The translations under genes and the position numbers were made by a program. This document shows positions 22,941 through 34,017 of a stretch of DNA of 64,000 nt, one piece after another. This stretch comes from Tanypteryx hageni (Eukaryota > Arthropoda > Insecta > Odonata > Petaluridae), in assembly GCA_028673005.1 (NCBI GenBank), contig CM054116.1, positions 92,586,707-92,650,706 on the forward strand, read 5' to 3'. Below the pieces are notes generated by a model that saw only the letters and a program-made list of their open reading frames with translations, was not told where the DNA came from and made no database searches. Position 1 is the first letter of the stretch. Each line of letters begins with the position of its first letter.

Positions 22941-24006
22941 GAGAGTGTGTGTGTGTATTTATGGCTAACCAGCCTCTTTGATTAATATATCATGGGGTGA
23001 GAGAGGGAGGAGAATGGAAGGAAGGGAGAGAGAAGCCCGAAAATCGGGCTAAATACAATTTCTACCTTAAATATATGCCGAAATGAGGAGGTTCAGGGTT
23101 ACACACGGGCAGCAGATGAATTCACCTCGCGGAGCGAGGCACAGTGTTGACGCGCGTAGTGGCGGAGCTCCTAGTATATCCTATATATGTAAGAAGCAGC
23201 TATTTATAATGATAATCATCGGCTATTTTCAATACATTGATTGGCGAAGGCCTTCTCCAGAATTTTCTATCTGCCACCCTCCTACAAGTTAGCTCTATGA
23301 ACGTAACAATATTTTTGTTTCATCTCCCTTTCGGTCTTCTTTTCGGTTTATTATCCATCCAAATCTGCTAGATGACAAACGATAATAATTGACTATAGCA
23401 ACATGCCCATCCCACGGGTACTACAGCGCCTCTACTCTCCTAACTACGTTACATATCTGTATGTATTCCGATCCAGTCGTTTATTTGCACGCATTAACAA
23501 AGGTTTCTCCGTCAGCCCCATTACAATAATTTTGTTCATGTTTTGTCTCTTTAACACTTATACAATATTTCTCTATATTATTTTCTTTTTGTTAGGTCCT
23601 GTACCTTCTCCTGTCTGCTTACCCCGTTCTTCTCCTCACATTCTCTTTCTCTTCTTTACCCCTTCTGCTATCCAATCCCTGTCGCTCTCTTAGACATTCA
23701 ACCCAGGAGAGAAGTTTTCGGTTCATCTCATCGCTTTAAAGTATCCGCACTTTTCATTCAGCTACACCCACACACAAGCATCCGCCGTCTTAACTTTACC
23801 CTTTCTCTCTTCATACCTGGAAAATACAGCAAGAGTTTATATAGAGAGTTTCACTTTCAAAGCCCCTAAAATAGTTTGAATACTTGAAGCTATGACAATA
23901 TGGCAATATATAAAGTAATCGGTTAACTCAGGACGCATGGCTTTCGCTCTGGGTTATGATACGAAATAATCAGCGAAATTAACGCGCATTAATAGTTTAA
24001 GCGTTT
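22941..24006. other. Gene-free stretch
   Basis: ATGGGGTGAGAG occurs twice (about 22934 and 22993), bracketing a roughly 58-bp insertion. CCTCGCGGAGCGAGG at about 23124-23138 is a short hairpin. The rest is AT-rich with a CT-rich patch at 23590-23690. Confidence 0.45.
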
Positions 24007-24014
24007 CCTTAAAT

Positions 24015-24471
24015 CAGGGCTCGACATATTTGCTAAGAATCTAGGCGCCAGCTCCAAAACCTAGGAAACGTTACGTATTTTTGGCGGATATTTTTTATCA
24101 TCGTCAGAAAAATAAATATTCAATAATTTTTTTACGAATCTTTTACAATAATTAAGCCATGCACATTTATTTCTGTCACGTTATGCAGCAGAATATAATA
24201 AAATGAGCCTTATACATCTGAAAAAGTTGAATGGTATTCTGAAAACATGTAGTTTACGAACAAGAATAAAAATTTGCACTTTTTTCAGAAACTTGAATGC
24301 TTCCGACAGATATTATATTTTACTGCTCCTACTGCTGCGCCCAACAATTCAATATGACTACAGCATGTGACTCGAGTATAACCAAAACCCAACTTCAGCA
24401 CACATACAATATCTAGGCACGAGCATGAAAATATGGCCATGGTGACCTGGCACCCGATTTGTCGAGCTCTG
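24015..24471. mobile_element. hAT-type MITE, 457 bp
   Basis: The left end CAGGGCTCGACATATTTG and inverted right end CAGAGCTCGACAAATCGG match in the first 12 bases except one. CCTTAAAT is present directly outside both ends (24007-24014 and 24472-24479), a perfect 8-bp target duplication with a central TA. No coding capacity. Confidence 0.9.
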
Positions 24472-24479
24472 CCTTAAAT

Positions 24480-25535
24480 TATAATTTGATTTATTCCGAT
24501 ATCGAAGACAAATTATGAGGAAAACCGATGCTTGATTAAAACATATTTTTAATCTTTGACTTAATTCATTTGTTTCTGAGACGGACCGAAATTCTGTTTA
24601 ATGTCATTGGTATTTAATAATAAATTTGTGTAGATATCAAATTCCGATGATCAAAAAGCCATTTCTCAAGTAAACGCAAGCAGACAGTTTATATATATTT
24701 TAAAATAAAAACAGCATTAAAAATTTCATATCCTAGATACTTGAATCCTTCATCATACTGGTTTGCTTTCCTCTATTATAAGATAGTACACAAATATTTG
24801 TCATAAACGTTTATCGTAATAAGGCGATTAAAGTATTTTCTGCGATGAATGTAGCTATCATTTATGTGACTTTGGGAGCTAAAAATTAGAAACTATTTAT
24901 CTGCTGAAGTCATTCATCATTTTACGGTTATATTTAATGAATATCTTTGTATGATTTATCAAAAAGCTTGGGCTGCGCCTTTTTATTATTTAAAAAAGTG
25001 AATTTGAACGCTTTCGTTAGGCAGAAACCGAAGATTAATGTGCAATACGCAAATGATGTAAGAGTATAACGATGCTGCCGATGGAAACGAGTTTGTTGTA
25101 TTTGAAAAATCCGCCCGCCGTTAAGTGACGATGATCGATGGCCTCAAGTTGCTTTGAGCTTGAAAATAATAAAGGAATAGGCGCTTTTCAGAAAATCATC
25201 AATCGATTGGATGGTCATTGAGAGCGTATGCATTGAAATTGACTATTCCACTATGCTTCCATAGCCATGATGGAAATTAAGGGAAGATTTAATGGCGATA
25301 AATTAACCAATTTTTATTGGTTTTGAATGTGTTTATTTGTACAAAAAACAAAACTGCCGAAAAATTCGTGTACTCAAGGTTTAATCACGAATACGTATTT
25401 TCATTGTCAAAGTGTGACTATGATTATTGGAGAGACCTGTCTAGTTTGTTTTATTTAACCCAATACATGAGATCAATAGTTCTCTTTTGATCGCATTTCT
25501 ATATTTACTAATTATCAGTCCGTTAGTGTCTGCGT
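24480..25535. other. Gene-free AT-rich stretch
   Basis: No frame above 60 aa with any resemblance and no repeat boundary that I can define. Confidence 0.5.
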
Positions 25536-25557
25536 AAATGATTATTGGGGGTGCCGG

Positions 25558-25622
25558 TGGTGTAGTGGTTAGGACGCTGGCTGCTACTCGCCCGATGCTT
25601 GAAAGTCATCGGGTACGAATCC
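25558..25622 (+). promoter_or_regulatory. Internal Pol III promoter of the SINE
   Basis: Box A TGGTGTAGTGG (25558-25568) fits the TRGYNNARNGG consensus exactly. Box B GGTACGAATCC (25612-25622) differs from GGTTCGANTCC at one base. The spacing of 43 bp is normal. Confidence 0.85.
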
Positions 25623-25888
25623 TGCGCGAGTAGGATTTTTTCTCAAGGTCATCCGGCCCCCTGTTTGCGTGGTTTGAGGAGACCGCGCAAATTCAGCTGT
25701 TCCGTCCTTCGGAAGGGACGTTAAGCCGTTGGCCCCCCTGGTGTTCTTCGCAAGAGCAGGCAAATGCCGGCACCGGGTTTCCCTCCTCCCTTCTGTGTGT
25801 GTGTCCGGTGTGGAAGGCAACGGGAAACCACCACACCGTGTATGTATATTCCCTAGTCAAAGCCAATTAATTAGTTAATTGGTAGGAC

Positions 25889-25902
25889 CTGTCGTAAGAC
25901 AG
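25889..25902 (+). other. 3' stem-loop of the SINE, GUAA tetraloop
   Basis: CTGTC-GTAA-GACAG makes the same 5-bp stem as the LINE end at 17726-17739 but closes it with a GNRA tetraloop instead of UUCG. Confidence 0.75.
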
Positions 25903-25932
25903 AACACAAATGAATGAAATGAAATGATTATT

Positions 25933-28900
25933 ACGCGTAAATACGTTATAGCAGAAGCGGTTTCAAATAACTCCGGCCGAGGCTACAGATGAACAACTAA
26001 AACATCTACACCATGTTTAACCGTTCTCTGCAACACATTTATTTAAACTTCATATAGTATATGGGAAACTCACGAAAGCTCGTGATGTCACACGTGAAAA
26101 TGTGGTATGCGTCCAATTCATGAGCATGAGGTGTGATCTTGGTTGGTCGAGAAATTCTGTATGATCGGATGATTCGTAGTCTATCTACCCTTGTCTTACT
26201 TCTCACTGCCACCTTTTCTCCCATTCTCTTTATCTTCGTACTCGAAAACATTTTGTCAAATGAATTTCAGAATGCGCCGTTGGATTCACGTTTACGGCGG
26301 CTCTCTGAAAATCGGAAGAGTTATCCAACGAGATTGACTCGAAAGTTCTTTTGCTCGTCTTTGTGTCACCACGGAAGGAATTTTAAATGTTTGTTTTAAA
26401 TATTAGAGTTGGAACAGGTCTGTGCTACAGAATAAATCAAAATAATATGTATTTTTACTGGGCTTTAGTTTGGATACGTAATCGATACCTCTTTTCATTT
26501 TGGGTTTGGCATCAGCTTCGACATACAATAAGTTGGAATAGATTTAGGATTCCGAATAATTATAATTTGACTAGCGTCTCATCATCGATTTTTGTATTAA
26601 AGTATTTTGAGAAAAATTAGTTAGAGAAAAATTGGTTTTTTTATTTCTTTTATCTTTCTAAGGACATTTTTAGCTGTGTAAAACATTTTCTTGTAGCACA
26701 TTTTGAGATAAAACGGCTGTTCAAACATTTAGGCATCCGGAAGCATCTTCTATTTCTCCTACCTGCTCCTCTATCCCTTCTCCAAAAACTCTCGACAATT
26801 GTTTTCATAATTATCCAACCCTTTCCTGCGATTTAATGCAGAGCTATATGCCTCCCTTCACTCCCAAGTCACGTATTCTTGCGGAATATTACATAAGAAA
26901 TGGTGTCCTGGTTATCTGGAACAGGAAATTAAAACGAAAAAATAAACGCGACGGAACGAAACACGGAGGATATAATAACAGGGGAGACTTAAGATTAAAA
27001 CGGAGGGTACAATAATATAACTCCTCCTACCAAAATACATAAGGCTTTGTATATATCTCTCCAATATTTCTCGTTACATGCCTCTCTCCTCCGGATTAAA
27101 GATTCTTACCAGTTGATCCATCTACACTCAAAGTTGGCACGGAGAATTCCGTGATATTACTGTACCATCTGTCTCCGGCGTATCTTTCTTGTCTGTTGGA
27201 TCCCATCCTATCATTTCAGATGAACAGGTCTGATATTCTTATTATATTGCTTTGCCTATTGTAGCACTTGCAACTTGCCTGCCTTCGAATTCGTTGGATC
27301 TTTATTCTCCTCCACTGGGATAATTCCGAATATGCGCCCCTACATTTTTTCTTGTGTTTATCGATATAATCTAATCGGCGTAAATTACGATCGCTGGACA
27401 AGAATTTTTTTATTTTAATACTAACGAAATAAAAAGAATCAGACGGTGGCAGAACTAAATATGTAAAGGAATTCAAGAAAGGATTGCCCAGCTAAAATCT
27501 AATTGAAAAATCATTTACCGATCACCGCTGAGAGCGGCTGATTTCCAACCGAAATACGGATATGGTTTTCCCAACGTTTTTGCGAATTTTGGAGAAAAAT
27601 GTTTTCTGTAAGATAAATGATTTGAAGAAAAATGTCATCGTGCATAGCATGTAAGAAAACTAATGATTTTACAGACTATGTGTATGAGAAAGGCAAATTG
27701 CACCGGACATGCCAGAGAGAACATGATTAAAGACTTGTTAGAAGAAAAAAAGAGAATGAAAAGAGGAGAAAGAAGGAAAACGTTTCAGCTGATAGACAAC
27801 TTGAAAGAGAGCTACCGAGAGACGAAAAATATTAAGGAATGAAGAAGTATTTGGAAGATCTGGTTTAGCCAAGAATAATCACGGAACTATTTACTGACAG
27901 ATTACCCGCAATGTTGATGAGCATGTAAGAAAAAGAAGGTGTGCATGAATAAGATATACATATGCACACATTTATATGTGGATATATACAAATTGGAAAG
28001 TGGCAAAATGACGTGTTCTAATCACAATGGCGTCTTAATAGCCAATGCTTTTTTTACCCGATAAATTTCACTACTATTGGCGTATGAAATGAAATAGTGG
28101 GTGAAATGCGAAAAAATTAATGGGGCGGGATGTGAAAAGGAAAGAAGAAGAGAGAAATAAAAATAGGATGAGGAGGAAAATATTAAGGGGAGAGGGAAAG
28201 GGGGAAAATATTTTGGTAGAGAGAGATAGAGAGGGTAAAAGAAGCGCCCTGGATAGGCATAAGAATTATTCGTCTTTCTTGCAAGTTTTGCGTATAGCTC
28301 GTGACCCTGCATAATAGCGGGAGTGCAGAGAAACTGTGCTGCCTTTTTCTTTCCATCTTTTTATTTTTGTCCTTCCTAGGAGGAGAGGTTTACAACTGGG
28401 AGTCCGAATGACGCAACGCCCAGTAAAAAAAAAACAAAATATTTCCTCGGGACGGAGCCGCATAAAAAAAGTAGGATGGAGAGGGGGGAGTCTTTTTATG
28501 GGTCAGGATGTAAAGCGACATTAAAAAGAATTCCGGCGATTTAAGTCGAATGAACTTTGTGCGCGATAAACAAAACCATAATGTGGAGCATTTTACTGTT
28601 CGGATTTAATATGTATCTTCTTGTGGCGCAACCAAAATTACTGGGTGTAGCACGACGAGAAGGATCTCATTTCCCTCGTGGGCGGAACAATTTGTTTATA
28701 CGGCGAATTTGCGAAAAGTAATATTCTAAGCGATCCTAAAAGTGACTCTTAAATCAAATTTTAATTCGATTATTGGGAGAGCGTATTTATTGGCGATTTG
28801 TAGTCTGCCCATAAAAATAGCGTACCGTGAAGGATGATAATAAAGTCCGCTTCGGAGTAACGTGCAATTAAAGGAATTTAACTTATGCGATCGCACATTT

Positions 28901-30455
28901 CTTTTGCAATCTCCCCGTTTTTATTTCGCAATACGAAATTAATAAATTAAAAAATAATTATTATAATTTGATTTGTTTAATAATCGGCGACATTCTTCCT
29001 GCGATGAAGCTCAGACAAACTAGGTGTCCAATTACAAAAGCCGATTCCCTTTTAGAGGCTGACGAAGGATTGATTAATTTTTATGACGCGCCGTAATTAT
29101 TTTCGCGGTTGTAATTAAAACGATACCGTGACGTGAATTTTAATTCATTATCAGCTTTTGCTGCATTTAATTTTTGAAATATAAGAGGAGAATTAAAAAA
29201 TTGAAACCTGTCATAGTTTTCAGCACGCCGTTTTATTAAAACAGAGTTTACAATCGTCAGTTTCTGAAAATATGATTCACGAGTTTAATTAAACTATGAG
29301 GCGCTGAACAGATTTGAATTATGCTATCGCATTTTTTTACAAGTCCCAGTTCATGCTATTATTTAAGGGAGCCAACATTTTTCAATAAGGAATTTTAATT
29401 ATAGCTTTTTGGTGCTTCTTCGTCTAAAAATCTCAATTACGCGTCTCGGTGCTCTCTCCCGCTAATTGTAATAGAATCGCGGGATTGATCGGAATCCTAA
29501 ACGGAAGTAGATTAAACGTATAATGAGAATCCCATCGAAATAAAACATGAATTTCCTCAGCGAAATTTGTGTGATGCCGTACTCTCACTTTAATATGCAT
29601 TCATTTCAGCATAATTTCGAAAATCTTCATTTAAAGTGAAAATTTTCAATTTACGAAGGAAGTTGCGTAGGATTATTATTTGATGTGTAAAAGAGGATAC
29701 ATGTAGTTGAAGTTTTCATAATAGTTATATGTTATCTCTCAGATACTCATACTAATGGCCCTGTATTTCTTTATGGGTGGCTAGAAAGTGCGAACAAAAA
29801 AACAGAATTCTCCTCTTAGGTGTATCGTAGATTTTTATAAGAATTAAGTAAACATGAAAAATTGAATTTCAATACAGAAAACTAAGACATTGCAGAACTC
29901 CTCCGTGATATGGCTATTGATTATATCTGCATAGTTTTCTCCATAAACGCTATTAGACGTGATCGATAATTCAGTTTAGAATTTATGATGCATTGTGATC
30001 GAATGCATCAGTAGTCAGCGTTTCGTTAAAATTATACAAATTCCTTTAATATACGATTAGCTTAACATGCTGGTCGATGTCATTGGGAAAAGTTTTGCAA
30101 TTGAATAAGATAAGGACATATGGAAGGAAAGTGAGTGATAATGCGAGATTTAAATATTAATTTAAAAAAATAATCGAATCGTCTTGGACGTTTTCATTAG
30201 CTCCGTTTAAAAAAAAAGAAATGTTACTTGAAAAAAAAACAATGTATCTCTTCCATATGAAATTTGCTCGTACTGCGAAATTCCTCGATTTTCTATGCTA
30301 CAGCTCCCTTTCCCTCGTTCAGCTCGTTAGATTCCTTTCGCCTAAAACACACACAAACTCTTTCTCTTTCCTCCCATCCCCTTATGAGAATCGCAGCGTC
30401 TCCTTCTCATCTTCCTTTATAGTGACAGATTAATAATTAATCACGGCCTTAGCAG
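25933..30455. other. Gene-free stretch
   Basis: Mixed AT-rich sequence without recognisable frames. A purine-rich patch lies at about 28128-28240. The part 28860-29530 is unusually rich in TAATT motifs and is listed separately. Confidence 0.5.
28860..29530. promoter_or_regulatory. Candidate regulatory region rich in homeodomain-type sites
   Basis: At least fifteen TAATT/AATTA/ATTA-core motifs lie in 670 bp, including GTAATTAAAAC, CCAATTACA, TTTTATTAAAAC and GTTTAATTAAAC, with no transposon signature. Dense clusters like this occur in insect developmental enhancers, but AT-rich DNA produces them by chance, so this is only suggestive. Confidence 0.3.
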
Positions 30456-30720
30456 TTGCAATCTCGCCGCATGACCCCTTTTCCTCATCCCTCTTTACCC
30501 TTCCCGCATCCACGTCAAGCTCCGTATCCCATCTCGACTCGTCCCACCCACTCCCACACCCCACTCTTACCCGCAACACCCAACCTCTCCTCCAGTCCCA
30601 TTTTGATTTCCCCTCCTAACCACCCCTTTCCTCCCAACCTCCCCTCTCCCTTTCCTCCCAACCTCCCCTCTCGCTTTCCTCCCAACCTCTCTCCTTTTCC
30701 ATTATCTGTCAATCATTAAT
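30456..30720 (+). repeat. C-rich pyrimidine tract with 24-bp tandem units
   Basis: The plus strand is about 90% C/T by eye. Within it, TTTCCTCCCAACCTC-type units recur at about 30627, 30650 and 30675. The Pro/Ser-rich frames here are artefacts. Confidence 0.8.
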
Positions 30721-32074
30721 CTTGTCTCCCACACTCTCCCTTCTAAGTTAACCCTCGTCCATCTTTCATTTCCGCATTTCGCCCTTCATTTGTAATACCT
30801 ATCTCCATCATCTCTCGTTTTCTTTTATTCTGTACCGTCATTTTTTCTTTTATTTACTTATTCATTCAAGAAAGATCCACAATCCAATAATCCTAGTCTA
30901 TTATGACGGGTTATATAACAGGAGAAAGCAAAAATTGTCAGCGACAATAATGTTAAAAAATGATCCTGCCATTTTCCCTTCTTACATTTCTCTCTCTATC
31001 CCCAAGCGTCTCTTTACCGTCTCTACGTGATGGCAATTCACCTTAAAGGGGTATTTCTAATTTGGAAGGACCAGTTTAATTTGGATGTTTTCATCGCTTT
31101 CATCTGTATGTTGCTTTCCTCTCGGGTCGTGTTACAAACAGGGGAAAAATCCGGCTCGTCTAAAAAGGTTCAACGTCCTTCGCCCTTTCTCTGTCTCTCT
31201 CTTTTTAATTTTTTCTCGCGTGGCGATTAAAAAAATCTCCGCTTCCCTTACTTATTCCTCTCTTATTTCTCTTCTATCCGATCGTGCCACCGATACACTA
31301 ATACCCACGTGTCTCCTCTTTGTTACTCTTCTCCGCTTTTTTTTACATCGCGCTGTGTCGTCCCGTGCCCTCTTTTCTACTTTTATATCTTTTTATATTA
31401 TCCCTCTCTCTATCGCGCCAATTCTTTTTATTTGTTGCTTTATGCTTCATTACCCTCTTCGTTTTACCCCCTTTCTCCATTTTGTTTGTTCGCCACGCAT
31501 TTTTTGAGCATCCTGCCGTCCTCTCTCTCTCTCTCTCCGCACCTCCTGTGCACACTTGAAAAAAATAACTTTATTCTTTTTTTCCAGTCGGAGATCGTCC
31601 TTTTCCTCTTTTTCTCCTAGGCGTTTCTTTGTCTTTGAGAGGCCATTCCAATTTTCGACGCCTCTTCCTTCCTTCCTTCTAAAAATCTTTTTCTCCTGCA
31701 TTTAAACTCTTTTTCCTTTCCTTTTTCTGACCTCAAACTTGTTTACAGCAACCACCTTTCATTTTCCCTTCCATTTCCGCCTGCTACCGTGACACCATCT
31801 TCCGTAGCGCATGTTGAGTTTTCCCTCTCTGGCTAGCCCGCGGGAATACAAGCCGACGCCGCAACTTCTGTGTATAGGGCCATACATGAAATGTGTATGT
31901 GTGTGTGTTTGTTTATTCATACAAAGAGATGTTTGATAAATAACTCTGAAATCTTATCTCTCTGGAATGTACCGAAAGGTACCCAAGGATGGCAGATGGC
32001 GTAAAAATATCCGATGGCATTCAGCCCAGTACCGTATAATGAAAACAGTACCGCAATACTATAATTTTTTGAAA
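30721..32074 (+). repeat. Pyrimidine-rich stretch
   Basis: Strong C/T bias on the plus strand, densest at 31180-31700 and with a (CT)n run at about 31522-31540. The sequence around 30850-30930 (TTTATTTACTTATTCATTCAAG) may be an orphan LINE tail in minus orientation. No genes seen. Confidence 0.6.
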
Positions 32075-32082
32075 GTTATTAA

Positions 32083-32333
32083 CAGAGATGTAACTAGGAA
32101 ATGTGATCCCTCTTGCAAAATTTTAGCAAATACCTTAGTTGTATAGAATATTATTTCTCCAGAGTTTCAAAAAAGAATAATAGCATTTCTATTAAAACTA
32201 ACTATATTTATAGTTATTTATACTTATTTATTAGAAAATAAACTTTTGGTGTTTTTTTAGGGAATTCTTGCCTCTTTTTGTAAACGGTGCCCACGGCAAA
32301 AGCCACCTTTGCAATGTTCTAGCTACGGCACTG
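32083..32333. mobile_element. hAT-type MITE, 251 bp
   Basis: The left end CAGAGATGTAACTAGGAAAT and inverted right end CAGTGCCGTAGCTAGAACAT match at 14 of 20 bases. GTTATTAA (32075-32082) and GTTGTTAA (32334-32341) flank it, 7 of 8. No coding capacity. Ends of the form CAGTGGCGTAGCTAGG are familiar from arthropod hAT elements. Confidence 0.75.
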
Positions 32334-32490
32334 GTTGTTAACAAAAATCAGGGAATGTCTTCTTCTATAAAGCACACACGCATACACTGATGACAGCGTT
32401 TCCCTACCTATCCATTCTCTCTCTCTCTTCCTCTTCGCTAATGTAAGAAGGGTCTATATAGTCTCAATTTCCCCCTAAATAAAGTCGTTT

Positions 32491-32510
32491 GTCTGTCTGT
32501 CTGTCTGTCT
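32491..32510. repeat. (GTCT)5 microsatellite
   Basis: Five perfect tetranucleotide units in a row. Confidence 0.95.
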
Positions 32511-33691
32511 CTATCGTACTCGTTAGAGGGGGTGAGGGAAAGGGCAAGGAGATGAGAGAACATCTTCGCTCCGAGTCTAACGTCGCACACGTGCGGCCTT
32601 GAGTGGGAAGTTTGACATCCCTAGCGCGGGTTGTTTTACGGGTCATCACCTTCCTCATGCGAATTCGCGAGGGAACACGAATGTTTCTCCTCAATCCATC
32701 ACCGCTCCCCTCCAGGGAGAAGCGGGCTCCGTCCATTTGATCTGCAGATAAAACAAGAAAGGCGACCTTGACGGAGTGGCCGATTTTTTTCTCTTTCTGT
32801 TGTCGGGATCATTCTGGAAAATGGGAATCCGCGGTCGAAATCGTCATTTTCAGCGCTCGCAAAAAAAAATGAAAAACAAAAAACGTGCTCACTCGTTGTC
32901 AACTCCTGCGTCGACGTGTCCTTGATCGCCCAATATTTTGTTGTTTTTTTTTGGATTTTCCCTGTTATCCCCGCTGTGACCGGTTGTAAATCTGTTGTGT
33001 TTCACATGCCGTGGCTCTTACCGCAGGAGGAGAAAAAACAGTTTTTTGATTCGTAAAAATTCTTGATATTCCTTTAAGAAATGTTCATAGTATCTTAGAA
33101 AGTTATAATTTTCCATGCAATGCAGAGTTCCAGACTGTTAATTGAGCGTGCTGTCTCCATCGTCTTCAACGTTGGCTTTCATATTCGCCTTAAACTCGAT
33201 TAGAAGATTTTGAAGAAATCATTGTATCTGCTACATGTCGGGAAATTTGGGATAATTTTGATATATTACTAAGACGAATGACAGTAATTTTCTCTTTTTC
33301 GATTCAACGAATCTGGACATATTAATGAACAGACGGATTCATCAACTATCCTCATTGAACCTCTTTTCCAAGAATTGCATTCAGTTTTCTTTTCTTCGAT
33401 TTAAATTTATATGAAAGTGCAGCGAGGTTTCTGTCTCGATATTAAGTTGCTATTTTTATTGTTTTAGCAGCTTACTCTTAAGATAATTATTTTTCCAAGA
33501 AAACTTTTTATTATTTACATTTGCTACGATTAAACGTCCTCCAATAATAAAAATCATATTAATTCTTATCACTTATTCAATAAATGACTACTTTTCTCAA
33601 CTGTACATGTCGAAGCACCTACGCACCTTTCAAATCAATCTTATCAAATCCTTTTCCAGTAGATCTAAATGTTGTTATTATGAAAAAGTTA
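32511..33691. other. Gene-free stretch
   Basis: No supported frame; short minus-strand frames at 32464-32902 show no family resemblance. Confidence 0.5.
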
Positions 33692-33699
33692 CCTTAGGC

Positions 33700-34009
33700 A
33701 AGCGGTTTCCAAACAGTACAGGTCCACGCCCCCCTCATCTAAGAAAACTGTCTTTGCGCCCCCCTCGATAACATGTTCATTCAAAATTCATTTACAATAC
33801 TTACTGTACCAACAATTGCAATCAGTATAACCACCTTAAGAAAAACAAGGAGGCAGACGATACGTCCTAGCCAATTGACGGCTGCATATTGCAGGTCTTA
33901 CAGTTAGGATGGCTAAACGGAAGGCAAATTTAAGTGTAATATTTTGCGCTCCCCCAATTTATTCCCCCCGCCCCCTAGGGAGTCAAGCCCCACAGTTTGG
34001 AAACCACTA
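33700..34009. mobile_element. hAT-type MITE, 310 bp
   Basis: The left end AAGCGGTTTCCAAACAGT and inverted right end TAGTGGTTTCCAAACTGT differ at three positions. CCTTAGGC flanks both ends exactly (33692-33699 and 34010-34017), an 8-bp target duplication with a central TA. The interior is rich in CGCCCCCC/CCCCGCCCCC near the ends. No coding capacity. Confidence 0.92.
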
Positions 34010-34017
34010 CCTTAGGC

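Larger units (their letters stand above)
25547..25921 (+). mobile_element. tRNA-derived SINE with RTE-like tail
   Basis: The head is tRNA-like with box A and box B spaced normally. The body includes TTCGGAAGGGACGTTAAGCC and a CA/GT-rich stretch. It ends in a GUAA stem-loop followed by an AATGAAATGAAATGA tail. AAATGATTATT flanks it at 25536-25546 and 25922-25932, an 11-bp target duplication, although its first bases overlap the tail repeat. About 375 bp, complete from head to tail. A minus-strand frame of 78 aa inside is an artefact. Probably mobilised by a LINE with the same tail, such as the one at 17.7 kb. Confidence 0.92.

Noticed and set aside
23083..23170. GC-richer segment with a short hairpin, considered as an RNA gene
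   Set aside because: The hairpin is only 6 bp and nothing else supports an RNA.
25584..25820. Minus-strand 78-aa frame
   Set aside because: It lies wholly inside the tRNA-derived SINE.
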